A stretch of DNA of 64,000 nt from Duncaniella muricolitica (GCA_025808375.1 CP061009.1:2480001-2544000); one strand, 5' to 3'. Shown: positions 1 to 8,709, counted from the stretch's first letter. Notes: generated from the letters alone by a model not told the origin. A program made the numbers and translations.

Positions 1-1000
1 TGATACGGTGGTCTGTGATACGGCCCTGCGGATAGTTGTAGGTACGTATCTTGGCCGAACGGTCACCCGTCGACACCATAGTCTTGCGGCGCGAGGCTAT
101 ATCGTCGATATACTTCTGATGCTCCTTGTCATATATGAACGTGCGCAGACGGCTCAGAGCACGTTCCTTGTTCTTGGGCTGATCGCGGGTCTCCGTACAC
201 TCTATAAGTATCTCCTCGGTCTCGCCGGTATTGGGATTGCGCCACATGTAGCGCAGACGCACGCCCGACTCTACCTTGTTGACATTCTGACCGCCGGCTC
301 CGCCCGAACGGAACGTATCCCACTTGATTTCGCCCTCGTTGATTTCCACGTCAAAAGCCTCGGCCTCGGGCAACACAGCTACCGTAGCCGCTGAAGTATG
401 CACACGGCCCTGGGTCTCAGTGGCCGGCACACGCTGCACACGGTGCACGCCCGACTCATATTTCATCGTGCCATACACATTGTCGCCCGTAACGCTCACC
501 ACGATTTCCTTATATCCGCCCGCGGCTCCCTCGCTACAGCTCGTCACAGCCACCGACCATCCCTTCGACTCGCAATACTTGGAATACATCTTGAAAAGGT
601 CTCCGGCAAATATGGCAGCTTCGTCACCGCCTGTTCCGCCACGAATCTCAAGCACCACATTCTTCGAATCCTCCGGGTCAGCCGGCACAAGCAGGAGCTT
701 AATCTCCTCCTCAAGCGCGGGCAGTGCATCCGTAGCCTCGTCAAGCTCATCCTTGGCCATCTGACGCAACTCGGCGTCTGACTCCGAGCCGAGCACCTCA
801 CGCGCCTCCTCGATGTTTCCGAGCAGAGTGCGGTAACGGCGAGTGACGGCCGTAAGTTTTTCAAGGTCTTTATACTCTTTGGTCAGACGGACATAACGCT
901 TCATATCCTGGATTACGGCAGGGTCGGTAATCAGAGTGCTTACCTCCTCAAAACGCGCCTCGATGCCATCCAGTCGTGCTAAAAGTGAATTATCGGACAT
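1..1000 (-). CDS. prfA: Peptide chain release factor 1 (partial, C-terminus off the left edge)
   Basis: Class I release factor that recognises UAA/UAG in the ribosomal A site and triggers peptide release. The start is ATG at 1000 (protein begins MSDNSLLARL). About 333 codons are present of the roughly 360-370 usual for the family. The hydrolysis motif GGQ is visible in the stretch GGAGGQNVNKVESG. The recognition tripeptide region reads PATETQGRVHTSAATV; PAT fits the PxT signature of RF1 rather than the SPF of RF2. The last residues visible at the edge are QGRITDHRI, typical of the family close to the C-terminus. It lies downstream of rpmE2 on the same strand, separated by a strong hairpin. 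Confidence 0.96.
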   Translation of the reverse strand, partial: MSDNSLLARLDGIEARFEEVSTLITDPAVIQDMKRYVRLTKEYKDLEKLTAVTRRYRTLLGNIEEAREVLGSESDAELRQMAKDELDEATDALPALEEEIKLLLVPADPEDSKNVVLEIRGGTGGDEAAIFAGDLFKMYSKYCESKGWSVAVTSCSEGAAGGYKEIVVSVTGDNVYGTMKYESGVHRVQRVPATETQGRVHTSAATVAVLPEAEAFDVEINEGEIKWDTFRSGGAGGQNVNKVESGVRLRYMWRNPNTGETEEILIECTETRDQPKNKERALSRLRTFIYDKEHQKYIDDIASRRKTMVSTGDRSAKIRTYNYPQGRITDHRI

Positions 1001-1057
1001 AAATAACTGTTCGGATTGAAATTTTCTACAAAGATAGCGAAAAAAATACCCACTGCA

Positions 1058-1123
1058 AAAAAGACACAAAAGAAACATCGGGCCGGTTCTATCCGGGACC
1101 TCCGCTTCTTTTGTGTCTTTTGT
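1058..1123 (-). terminator. Hairpin terminator between rpmE2 and prfA
   Basis: Long complementary arms (AAAAGACACAAAAGAA and TTCTTTTGTGTCTTTT) enclose a GC-rich centre. On the minus strand the hairpin ends in a run of T, so it should terminate rpmE2 transcripts before prfA. The arms are A/T-rich outside, so it could act in both directions. Confidence 0.7.
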
Positions 1124-1148
1124 CCGCTTGTATCTCTTGACGCTGAGA

Positions 1149-1406
1149 TTACTTCTTCTTGTTGCGGTTGCCGTAACGGCTCATGAACTTGTCCACACGA
1201 CCTGCGGTATCGACGAGCTTCTGCTTGCCGGTGAAGAAGGGGTGTGACGAGCTGGTGATTTCAAGTTTCACCAGAGGATAGGTAACACCGTCAACCTCGA
1301 TTTCCTCGCGGGTGGCTACAGTGGAACGAGTGATGAAGATCTCATCGTTTGACATGTCCTTGAATACTACTTCACGGTAGTTGGAGGGATGGATGTCTGC
1401 TTTCAT
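1149..1406 (-). CDS. rpmE2: 50S ribosomal protein L31 type B
   Basis: Small ribosomal protein of the large subunit, 85 residues. It begins MKADIHPSNYREVVFKDMSN and contains the family signature SSSHPFFTGKQKLVDTAGRVDKF. It lacks the CxxC zinc ligands of type A L31, so it is the zinc-independent type B form. It ends in a basic tail NRNKKK. A Bacteroidetes -7 box lies upstream at 1482-1489 on the minus strand and a hairpin terminator follows the gene. Confidence 0.96.
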   Translation of the reverse strand: MKADIHPSNYREVVFKDMSNDEIFITRSTVATREEIEVDGVTYPLVKLEITSSSHPFFTGKQKLVDTAGRVDKFMSRYGNRNKKK

Positions 1407-1481
1407 TTTAGTATTGCGGTTAAATTGTTAACGAATCATTTAATTGACGTTGGTAGGACGCCTGTATTCGTAATGGCGGTG

Positions 1482-1489
1482 CAAAGGTA
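1482..1489 (-). promoter_or_regulatory. Bacteroidetes -7 promoter box for rpmE2
   Basis: TACCTTTG on the minus strand fits the Bacteroidetes primary sigma -7 consensus TAnnTTTG and lies about 75 bp upstream of the rpmE2 start. No clear -33 element was established. Confidence 0.6.
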
Positions 1490-1544
1490 GCAATAATCCC
1501 CCATTCTCCCAAATCCCCACGCCACTTTTTCACCAAAAAAAATC

Positions 1545-1558
1545 ATTCGACACACCCC
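1545..1558. repeat. Left target duplication of the IS30-type element
   Basis: ATTCGACACACCCC here is repeated exactly at 2770-2783 on the other side of the element. At 14 bp it is long for the IS30 family (usually 2-3 bp), although long duplications are known for some members such as IS1630. Confidence 0.7.
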
Positions 1559-1564
1559 CTACTC

Positions 1565-2568
1565 TCAACTGGCAAGTGCAAAATTAGCGATTTGACGGAA
1601 GAAAACATTTTTAGGCGAGTCAAAATTTAGTTTTTTGCGAGGCCTTCGGTTGATTTTTTGCTGGATTTTGCGAATGAAAGCATCCGTTAATGTTGAGAAA
1701 TCAGTTCCTTTTGGGATGTATTGACGGATGAGTTTGTTGGCATTTTCAATGGATCCTTTCTGCCATGAGGAATATGAATCGGCAAAGAAAACAAGATTAG
1801 GATTCTTAGTCCCTTTTGGAGCGAGTGCTTTGGATATCATTTTATGGGCACAGAACTCGGATCCATTGTCGGTTGTTATCGAGCGTATGGTTTTTCTGTA
1901 AGGAAACAACAGTCTGATGACGACCTTTGCCAGCGGTTCTGGATGCTTGCCCTGTGGCAGCCTTTCCATGAGCACCATATTTGTGCTTCTTTCGGTAAGT
2001 GTGACAATCGCTCCTTTGCCGTCTTTCCCCACTATGGTATCCATTTCCCAGTCTCCGAACCGCTTGCCGTCGGCTTCCGCAGGTCGTTCATGGATACTTA
2101 CCCGTTCAGGTATGTTCTTCACTTTTGTGGTGCGGTCGGGACGTCCGTGTCGGTTGTATTTCATCTTGTGCCGGCAATGAGCGGCGAGTTCCCCGCTTTC
2201 GTCAGCCCTGATGTGGCGGTATATCAGCTCGTGTGAGATAAATTTGCCACGGCATTTCATATCGGCAGAGATCTGTTCGGGAGACCAGTCCTCTTCCTTG
2301 AGCAGATCCAGTGCTTCCCATACTATAGCGGGATCCTTTGCATGGTTGGCGGTGGTTCTTTTTTTCTGCGTTCCATTGCCTTGTCATGAGCCTTGTCCCA
2401 CAGATAGTTGCCTTTGGCCGTGGAATTACGCTTCAGCTCGCGGCAAAGCGTTGACTGACTGCACCCTACTATGAGGGCGATTTCTTTTCTCGAAGTTTTT
2501 CTTTGCAGTAAGGCGAAAATTTGCGACCTTTGCTGCGAGGTTAATTGATGATACATAAGGCAATACAA
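1565..2568 (-). pseudogene. IS30-family transposase, interrupted by a -1 frameshift at an A7 run
   Basis: DDE transposase of the IS30 family. The N-terminal part (start 2568, MYCLMYHQLTSQQRSQIF) carries the helix-turn-helix (KEIALIVGCSQSTLCRELKRNS). The C-terminal part is in another frame and carries the catalytic acids: GDWEMDTIVG (D), ITTDNGSEF (D) and QKGSIENANKLIRQYIPKG (E). The frames join at seven A residues on the minus strand (2359-2365), where codons AGA AAA AAA GAA could slip to read RKKRTTANHAKDPAIVW. It is either a broken copy or uses programmed -1 frameshifting on A AAA AAA. All catalytic residues are kept, which is compatible with a recent break or with recoding. Confidence 0.85.
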
Positions 2569-2584
2569 AATTAGTTAATCTCAG

Positions 2585-2607
2585 GGAGACTTCGGTCTCC
2601 TTTTTTT
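2585..2607 (+). terminator. Intrinsic terminator inside the IS30 right end
   Basis: GGAGAC-TTCG-GTCTCC followed by seven T is a textbook intrinsic terminator with a stable cUUCGg tetraloop. It points rightward, antisense to the transposase and 17 bp before its start. It would therefore stop transcripts that have crossed the transposase gene in the antisense direction. Confidence 0.75.
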
Positions 2608-2637
2608 GTATTGCCGGTTGAAAGTTACCTTTGGCGT

Positions 2638-2704
2638 GACTTAATATCGGATTGGGGAGGGGCTGTGGCTTTATGAAGCCCCATCCCCAATCCGCCATTA
2701 AGTC
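2638..2704. repeat. Long imperfect palindrome in the IS30 right end
   Basis: The left arm GACTTAATATCGGATTGGGG and its continuation AGGGGCT pair with AGCCCCATCCCCAATCC and CGCCATTAAGTC over about 27 bp with few mismatches, leaving a loop of about 12 nt. It lies upstream of the transposase start. It may limit read-in transcription or translation, as subterminal hairpins do in other IS elements; that role is inference. Confidence 0.7.
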
Positions 2705-2769
2705 TCGAACGTCAAAAATTTGTAGGGCTATTCAGAACGAAATTTTTGCACTTCGTTCTTGAATGTTGA

Positions 2770-2783
2770 ATTCGACACACCCC
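2770..2783. repeat. Right target duplication of the IS30-type element
   Basis: Exact copy of ATTCGACACACCCC from 1545-1558. The 287 bp from here to nusB hold no gene that I can support, only the nusB promoter. Confidence 0.7.
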
Positions 2784-3030
2784 ATCGGTTCGACTCATCA
2801 CTATCCCCGACATAACCTCCCTCCTCTGCTTACCGGCGACACCCGCATTAGTCCCATCAGCACAATCCAGACGCCCTCTAAAAAAATGTGAGCGCGAATG
2901 CCAGGCCGCCCCCCATTGCCACATTTGTCTCATTCGACCCATTGACAACCACCCCCGCCTGCGTAATCGAAGTCACCACCTGCAAAAAAATATTTCACTC
3001 CGGCATAGCGCATGTATTGGGGATTTTTTG

Positions 3031-3038
3031 TAACTTTG
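3031..3038 (+). promoter_or_regulatory. Promoter -7 box for nusB-yajC-ybbR-coaE
   Basis: TAACTTTG matches TAnnTTTG; a TTG about 15 bp upstream may be the -33 element. It lies 33 bp before the nusB start and is the only promoter seen for the four closely spaced genes that follow. Confidence 0.65.
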
Positions 3039-3070
3039 CAGCGTATTTCAAGAAATAGCTCTTTAAAATT

Positions 3071-4513
3071 ATGATAAATCGAGTTTTGATACGTATAAAG
3101 GTAGTTCAGCTACTCTACTCCTACCTGTTGTCGCAGAATGAGTTTCGCATAGAAGCTCAAGTAGAAAACCCTTCACGTGACAAAAAGTATGGCTATGCGC
3201 TATATCTCGACCTGCTGATGCTCGTGCTTGAGCTCTCGGGCATTGATGTATCCAACGGTCGTCGCGAGTCTCCTCTGCGCGGCCTGTCCCTCAACAAGCA
3301 CATCCATCAGAGCCTGCTTGCCAAATCGCTAAACTCCAACTTTGAGATTCGAGACATTATAATTAAGGAGCGCGCCAAGCCCGAGGCGTTCGACTCAGTG
3401 ATACCGACACTTTACCGTGCCATAGCCGAGCTGCCCGCCTACAAGAGCTTCGCGAAGATCAAGACCCCTACCCTGCATGACGAAGTGACATTGTGGCTCT
3501 CGATTGTCGAGAACATCTTTGCTCAAAACACCGAGTTCATGGCCATCGCTCGTCGCAACCCCGACTTCACCATGGCCGGATTCGAGCGCGGCATAGCCTC
3601 TCTCAAATCCACCCTCGGCAACTATGGCGACAACCGCTCATTGGTAATTCACGCCCGTAACTCGCTCGACCATGCCATGGAAAAAGCTTACGAGCTCTAC
3701 TACAGCCTGCTCCAGCTCGGCATAGAGCTGACCAACGAACAGGCCCTGCGCCTCGACAACGCCAAGCACAAATTCTATCCCACCGATGCCGACCTGCACC
3801 CCGACATGCGATTTGTCGAGAACAAATACATCCGGGCACTCATATCCAATCCCCGGTTCAACGAATACATCGAGAACAACAAAGTCTCATGGGTGGCTCA
3901 GGACACCATGACAAGCACGCTGCTCAACGAAGTGCTTCAGTCGGATGCCTATCTCGACTACATGGCCTCTCCCGGTGAGAAAACCCTCGAAGAAGACGCT
4001 GCACTCTGGCGCACACTCTACAAGAATGTCATCCTCCCGTCCGACACTCTGGCCGAGGCCCTCGAATCAAAATCCATCTATTGGAACGACGACCTTCAGG
4101 AAATGGGCACATTCGTCCTGAAAACCATACGCCGCATCGCCATAGCCACAGACGAGGACTCCGCCACTTCGGCCATCATGCCTATGTACAAGGACGAAGA
4201 GGACAGCCACTTCGGTGCCGACATGCTCTCGAGTGCCATCAAGCATTGCGACGAATACAAGGAACTCATCGAAAAATTTGTCAACACAGCCCGCTGGGAC
4301 GCCGACCGTCTCGCATTCATGGACATCGTAATAATGGTAGCCGCAATCACCGAGATTATCGACTATCCCGCCATCCCGCTGGCAGTCTCCCTCAATGAGT
4401 ACATCGAGATCGCCAACCACTACTCGACCCCGCGCAGCGGTTCGTTTATCAACGGCATTCTTTACTCGGTAGTCAAATATCTCAAAGAGGAAAACAAAAT
4501 CTTTAAGAGCTGA
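3071..4513 (+). CDS. nusB: Transcription antitermination factor NusB, extended form
   Basis: RNA-binding factor of the rRNA antitermination complex (with NusE/S10). The N-terminus MINRVLIRIKVVQLLYSYLL is the form seen in Bacteroidetes NusB. The C-terminal roughly 120 residues are the recognisable NusB fold (WDADRLAFMDIVIMVAAITE and PRSGSFINGILYSVVKYLKE). At 480 residues it is much longer than classical NusB (about 140) and, from memory, also longer than the roughly 310-residue Bacteroides form; the extra length lies in the middle. It heads a gene string with yajC, ybbR and coaE. Confidence 0.88.
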   Translation: MINRVLIRIKVVQLLYSYLLSQNEFRIEAQVENPSRDKKYGYALYLDLLMLVLELSGIDVSNGRRESPLRGLSLNKHIHQSLLAKSLNSNFEIRDIIIKERAKPEAFDSVIPTLYRAIAELPAYKSFAKIKTPTLHDEVTLWLSIVENIFAQNTEFMAIARRNPDFTMAGFERGIASLKSTLGNYGDNRSLVIHARNSLDHAMEKAYELYYSLLQLGIELTNEQALRLDNAKHKFYPTDADLHPDMRFVENKYIRALISNPRFNEYIENNKVSWVAQDTMTSTLLNEVLQSDAYLDYMASPGEKTLEEDAALWRTLYKNVILPSDTLAEALESKSIYWNDDLQEMGTFVLKTIRRIAIATDEDSATSAIMPMYKDEEDSHFGADMLSSAIKHCDEYKELIEKFVNTARWDADRLAFMDIVIMVAAITEIIDYPAIPLAVSLNEYIEIANHYSTPRSGSFINGILYSVVKYLKEENKIFKS

Positions 4514-4569
4514 ACAAACGTTTATACTAATAATTAACTTCGGTAAAAATCAACAAACCACAACCCGAT

Positions 4570-4890
4570 ATGCTTAACAACATTCTTCTCCAGGCCCAAG
4601 GCACAGGATGGGCCAACATCCTGATGATCGTAGTGCTCATTGCCATCTTCTACCTGTTCATGATTCGTCCGCAGCAGAAAAAGCAGAACGAAATCAAGAA
4701 ATTCCGCGAAGGCATCAAGGCCGGCGACCGCGTAGTCACCGCCGGAGGCATCTACGGCAAAGTACGCTCGGTTGGCGACAACACTTTCGATCTCGAAATT
4801 GCCAAGGACGTCCGCATAACCATTGACAAAGGCTCGGTATACCCCTCTGCACAGCAGGCTGCACAGGACGCCCAGGCCGACAACAAATAA
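4570..4890 (+). CDS. yajC: Preprotein translocase subunit YajC
   Basis: Accessory subunit of the SecDF-YajC complex that aids protein export through SecYEG. It is 106 residues long, with one N-terminal membrane segment at about residues 12-34 (GWANILMIVVLIAIFYLFMI) followed at once by the family signature RPQQKKQNEIKKFREGIKAGDRVVTAGGIYGKV. A short cytoplasmic tail follows. It sits 56 bp after nusB and 24 bp before the YbbR gene, so co-transcription is likely. Confidence 0.95.
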   Translation: MLNNILLQAQGTGWANILMIVVLIAIFYLFMIRPQQKKQNEIKKFREGIKAGDRVVTAGGIYGKVRSVGDNTFDLEIAKDVRITIDKGSVYPSAQQAAQDAQADNK

Positions 4891-4914
4891 TCCCGGCCAA
4901 GACTCCGCATCCAC

Positions 4915-5886
4915 ATGAAGGATAAAGTCAGATATATCATACAGCGTGTAAGCACAGCCCTTCGCTCAAGCCGAGGGAAGGATGTGCTTACATACCTTAT
5001 GTTTGTGGCTGTAGCCTTCGTGTTTTGGGTATTCATGTCTCTCGACACCGAGATGCAGCGCGACTTTGACGTCCCAGTCGAAATCAGCGAGATACCCGAC
5101 AGCGTCACTCTCATAGGTCAGCCCCCCGCCTCATTGGCCGTCAGCGTCAAGGGCAAAGACTCCCACCTCATAAGATTTTTGTGGGGTAAAATGTCTCCCG
5201 TAAAATTCAAATGGGCCGACAATGCTTCGGACGGCTCCCTGCTCCTGCCCGCCGCCCGCATGGACACCAAACTTCGCGACTACTTCGGACCTGGCGTCGA
5301 GATTGTATCGTGTCGTCCTGACTCCCTGCGCATACCCTACACCTCACAACCGGGCGTTAGGGTGAAACTCATCGTCCAGACCGACATTCACCCCAACCTG
5401 CAATACATTGTCTCGGGTACCCCTTACGCCGATGTCGACTCAGTGACCCTATATTCGGTCAACGACATCCCTCATTCGCTCAAGATGGTAAGCACCGAGC
5501 CTATAGTCAAGTCCGGGCTCAAGGACACAGCCCGCTATGAAGTCAAGGTCAAACCGATAGCCGGAGTGCGAATAGTGCCCGACAAGGTGACTGTGACTGT
5601 ACCGGTCGAGCCACTCATCGCCCGTAAACGCATGGCTGTCATCGAACCGCAGGGCGTACCCGCCGGAAAGCACCTGGTCACATTCCCCTCCAAGGTCGAA
5701 GTATCATACCTCGTACCGATGAGTGCGTATAATGACGAATATCCCCTCAAGGCATTTGTCGAATATGCCGATGTAAAAAATCCCGGCAACAAGATACCCG
5801 TGACTCTCTCGATGATTCCGAGCATATATCACAGCGTATCGTTCTCACCCGAAAGTGTCGAATACATAATCGAAGACGCCGAATGA
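4915..5886 (+). CDS. YbbR-like domain protein, membrane anchored
   Basis: A 323-residue protein with one N-terminal membrane segment at about residues 25-42 (YLMFVAVAFVFWVFMSL) and an extracytoplasmic part made of YbbR-like repeats. The start VFWVFMSLDTEMQRDFDVPVE is typical of YbbR proteins. The family is known next to DisA/CdaA cyclic-di-AMP synthases in many bacteria. Here it lies between yajC and coaE, as in other Bacteroidetes as far as I recall. It overlaps the coaE start by four bases (ATGA), suggesting translational coupling. Its exact role is unknown. Confidence 0.8.
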   Translation: MKDKVRYIIQRVSTALRSSRGKDVLTYLMFVAVAFVFWVFMSLDTEMQRDFDVPVEISEIPDSVTLIGQPPASLAVSVKGKDSHLIRFLWGKMSPVKFKWADNASDGSLLLPAARMDTKLRDYFGPGVEIVSCRPDSLRIPYTSQPGVRVKLIVQTDIHPNLQYIVSGTPYADVDSVTLYSVNDIPHSLKMVSTEPIVKSGLKDTARYEVKVKPIAGVRIVPDKVTVTVPVEPLIARKRMAVIEPQGVPAGKHLVTFPSKVEVSYLVPMSAYNDEYPLKAFVEYADVKNPGNKIPVTLSMIPSIYHSVSFSPESVEYIIEDAE

Positions 5887-6482
5887 CCGTCAATCACCCA
5901 TACATCATAGCCATCAACGGAGGCATCGGCAGCGGAAAAAGTGTCGTAAGCCGCATAGTCACGGCAATGGGCTATCCCGTCTATGACTGTGACGCCCGGG
6001 CACGGCAACTCATGGACAGCAGCGACGAAATCAAGGCTGCCATATCAGCCGACATCCACCGTGCATGCATAAAAGATGGCCTGATCGACCGCGCCATGCT
6101 CGCATCAATAGTGTTTGAGGACAAAGAAAAACTTGCCATTCTCAACTCCATCGTACATGGTGCCGTGCGAGAGCATTTCGCGTCATGGGCCGAAAATCAG
6201 CCCGGCACCGTATGTTTTGTCGAGACAGCAATCCTTTATCAGAGCGGCATGGACACCATGGTCGATGAAGTATGGACTGTCGACGCCCCGCTTGACCTGC
6301 GCATTGAGCGCGTAATGAAACGCAACGGCCTCACACGCGAGGCTGTAATGTCACGGATTACCACCCAGGACTCCTACACCCCCGCCACCCCCCATCCTCT
6401 CGTCCGCCTGATAATCAACGATGCCGACACCCCCCTCCTCCCTCGCATCGAACAACTCACCTCCACCCTCCCCGCCCGCTAA
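5883..6482 (+). CDS. coaE: Dephospho-CoA kinase
   Basis: Last step of coenzyme A synthesis: ATP-dependent phosphorylation of the 3'-OH of dephospho-CoA. The P-loop GGIGSGKS is at residues 13-20. Other family motifs are visible: YDCDARARQLM (substrate binding), VFVETAILYQSG and DAPLDLRIERVMKRNGLT. Its 199 residues match the family length of about 200. It starts inside the end of the ybbR gene. Confidence 0.95.
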   Translation: MTVNHPYIIAINGGIGSGKSVVSRIVTAMGYPVYDCDARARQLMDSSDEIKAAISADIHRACIKDGLIDRAMLASIVFEDKEKLAILNSIVHGAVREHFASWAENQPGTVCFVETAILYQSGMDTMVDEVWTVDAPLDLRIERVMKRNGLTREAVMSRITTQDSYTPATPHPLVRLIINDADTPLLPRIEQLTSTLPAR

Positions 6483-6537
6483 CAACCAACACCTTACCCT
6501 CCTAAACACACAATCATTCACAAATCACAAATACGTC

Positions 6538-7881
6538 ATGTTATCGACATTTTTTCAAGGAAACAAACGAACAGTATTATTGAAAAAGAATGTCATCGCG
6601 TCATTTGTGCTTAACGGAGGCTCCATACTCATATCTTTTGTACTTGTACCAATGACTCTTGGTTATCTCAATGAGTACGAATATGGTGTTTGGCTTACCC
6701 TTAATTCAATTCTGTCCTGGATATATATTTTTGATATCGGACTCGGCAACGGATTAAGAAACAGACTCACTGAAGCCTTGGCACGAAATGATTTCCAATC
6801 GGCAAAAACATATGTCAGCACCTCATTTTTTTGCATGAGTATCATTGCAGGACTTATATTTGGCATATTCTTTTTAGCGCAACATTTTATTGACTGGTAT
6901 GGATTTCTCAATGTTGACCCGACCAAAGTCCAGAATCTTGATTCTGTAATAATTATTGTGGTCGCGACAGTATGTCTTACATTTGTATTTAAACTCATTG
7001 GCAGCATCTATATGGCCCATCAGCTTCCGGCAGTCAACAATTTGCTAACTTTCTTAGGTAGCTTTGTGTCATTGGTCGTAATTGCCATTCTCAAACAGAC
7101 AACTGACGGTTCACTTAAAGAAGTCGCCGTTACATTCACGGCATCAGCAGCACTGATATACATATTGGCCTATCCGATAACATTCAAGAGATACAAGACG
7201 TTAGCTCCTTCTTTCAACACCATAAAACTCAGCCATTTCAAAAGTCTTGCAACACTCGGAGTAAACTTTATGCTCATACAGATAGCCGTGCTTGTGATTT
7301 TCATGACATCAAACGTCATAATATCACGTCTGTTCGGCCCGGAAGAAGTTACACCATACAATATTGCATTCAAACTGTTCTCAGCGTTCAATATGGCATT
7401 TACCATACTCCTATCCCCTTTGTGGTCTGCTGTAACAGACGCCTATACTCGTGGCGATTACAATTGGATTCGCCACAGCATGCAAAAAATGAGGATGATA
7501 TGGATGCTAATGACAGTAGCCATGATTATAACAGTGATGCTCGCAAAATATCTGTATAACCTTTGGATTGGAGATGAAGTAATAATTCCGATCCAACTAT
7601 CCGCATGGATGGCCGTCTATATAGCATTGTCATCTCTTAGTAATCTTTATGCAAACATAATAAACGGTTTCGGCAAATTAAGACTCCAGCTCATTTCGGC
7701 ATTGATACAGGGTATCGTATACATTCCACTTGCTGTCTGGTGCTGCAAGCTGTTTGGCGTATGTGGCATTTTAGTTGCATTGAGTGCCGTATGTCTGTTC
7801 AGCTCTATTATAAATGGATTACAATGTCGTATTCTGATATCAGGGAAAGATTGTGATTCAAACAATATATGGAACAAATAG
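6538..7881 (+). CDS. Wzx-like polysaccharide flippase
   Basis: Multi-pass membrane protein of the MOP/polysaccharide transporter superfamily that moves lipid-linked sugar repeat units across the inner membrane. I chose ATG 6538 (MLSTFFQGNKRTVLLKKNVI), giving 447 residues; an earlier in-frame start would overlap coaE and give a low-complexity N-terminus. About 12 to 14 hydrophobic segments are visible. Family features include FVLNGGSILISFVLVPMTLGYLNEYEYGVW near the N-terminus and DIGLGNGLRNRLTEALARND. It is followed after 3 bp by a GT2 gene, forming a small orphan sugar-export pair. Confidence 0.85.
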   Translation: MLSTFFQGNKRTVLLKKNVIASFVLNGGSILISFVLVPMTLGYLNEYEYGVWLTLNSILSWIYIFDIGLGNGLRNRLTEALARNDFQSAKTYVSTSFFCMSIIAGLIFGIFFLAQHFIDWYGFLNVDPTKVQNLDSVIIIVVATVCLTFVFKLIGSIYMAHQLPAVNNLLTFLGSFVSLVVIAILKQTTDGSLKEVAVTFTASAALIYILAYPITFKRYKTLAPSFNTIKLSHFKSLATLGVNFMLIQIAVLVIFMTSNVIISRLFGPEEVTPYNIAFKLFSAFNMAFTILLSPLWSAVTDAYTRGDYNWIRHSMQKMRMIWMLMTVAMIITVMLAKYLYNLWIGDEVIIPIQLSAWMAVYIALSSLSNLYANIINGFGKLRLQLISALIQGIVYIPLAVWCCKLFGVCGILVALSAVCLFSSIINGLQCRILISGKDCDSNNIWNK

Positions 7882-7884
7882 CTT

Positions 7885-8691
7885 ATGAAATTCACCATTA
7901 TCACCGTTTCATTCAACGCTGCCGACAATATAGCCGAGACCATCAATTCAGTATTGAGCCAATCATACAACGATATAGAATATATCATCATAGACGGTGG
8001 CTCTACTGACGGCACCGCCGACATTATACGCCAATATGACGGAGACATCACTTTCTGGATTTCAGAACCGGACAATGGGATATACGATGCCATGAACAAA
8101 GGACTTGCCAAAAGCCATGGAGACTACATCTTATTTCTTAATGCCGGCGACACTTTTTTCAATAATGAAGTGCTTGCAAATGTATATGACGAGATACAAT
8201 CCTCAGTGCCAAATATGCCGGATGTCATATATGGTGAAACGGTTGGAAAAACAGCCTATGGATATTACGCCATAAAATCGCACCCTCATCCATTCAAAGA
8301 AGATATTGGTTGTTGCCACCAATCCATTCTGGTACGTGGTGACATCATGCGGAGAGAAAAATTCAATATAAAATACCGCTTGAGAGCCGATTTTGACCTA
8401 ATGCACCGTCTATATATAAACAACAGATATTCATTCCGACACATCAATAAATACATATCCATATATGATTGCTACGGGGCATCCTCTTCTTTTAAACACC
8501 TGCATTTAATGCGACGAGAACAGCTTGATATTCTTGGGGGAAATTTTTCATATCTTTCTTTCCTTATATGGTTGGCAAAAAATTCTATATATTTAATAAA
8601 AACACAGTTTCTTCCTTATACAATCAGACAACACCTTAAGGACTCACCAAAAATCATGTCGCTGGCTGACATCAGACAAATCGCCGATTAG
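7885..8691 (+). CDS. Glycosyltransferase family 2
   Basis: A 268-residue cytoplasmic GT-A fold enzyme expected to transfer a sugar from an NDP-sugar to a lipid-linked acceptor. The N-terminus MKFTIITVSFNAADNIAETI, the motif IIIDGGSTDGT and the SEPDNGIYDAMNKG and LNAGDTFF blocks are characteristic of a GT2 subgroup. The same subgroup occurs at 51004-51756 (SEPDKGIYNAMNKG, NSGDWLY), so the two are paralogues. It directly follows the flippase. Confidence 0.88.
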   Translation: MKFTIITVSFNAADNIAETINSVLSQSYNDIEYIIIDGGSTDGTADIIRQYDGDITFWISEPDNGIYDAMNKGLAKSHGDYILFLNAGDTFFNNEVLANVYDEIQSSVPNMPDVIYGETVGKTAYGYYAIKSHPHPFKEDIGCCHQSILVRGDIMRREKFNIKYRLRADFDLMHRLYINNRYSFRHINKYISIYDCYGASSSFKHLHLMRREQLDILGGNFSYLSFLIWLAKNSIYLIKTQFLPYTIRQHLKDSPKIMSLADIRQIAD

Positions 8692-8709
8692 ACTATACAA
8701 AATAAAGAA

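Larger units (their letters stand above)
1559..2769 (-). mobile_element. IS30-family insertion sequence, about 1.21 kb
   Basis: The element is bounded by the 14-bp direct repeat and by imperfect terminal inverted repeats that share the perfect inner block AAGTGCAAAA (left about 1574-1583, right about 2744-2753 reversed). The transposase is on the minus strand. The 200 bp between the transposase start and the right end hold two strong hairpins (see separate entries). The outer parts of the inverted repeats match only partly, so the exact ends are inferred mainly from the target duplication. Confidence 0.75.

Noticed and set aside
1844..2236. A 130-codon frame on the plus strand inside the IS30 element
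   Set aside because: Antisense to the catalytic part of the transposase; composition explains the open frame.
6421..6537. Earlier in-frame start of the flippase gene
   Set aside because: It would overlap coaE and adds a low-complexity Pro/Ser/Asn stretch unlike flippase N-termini.
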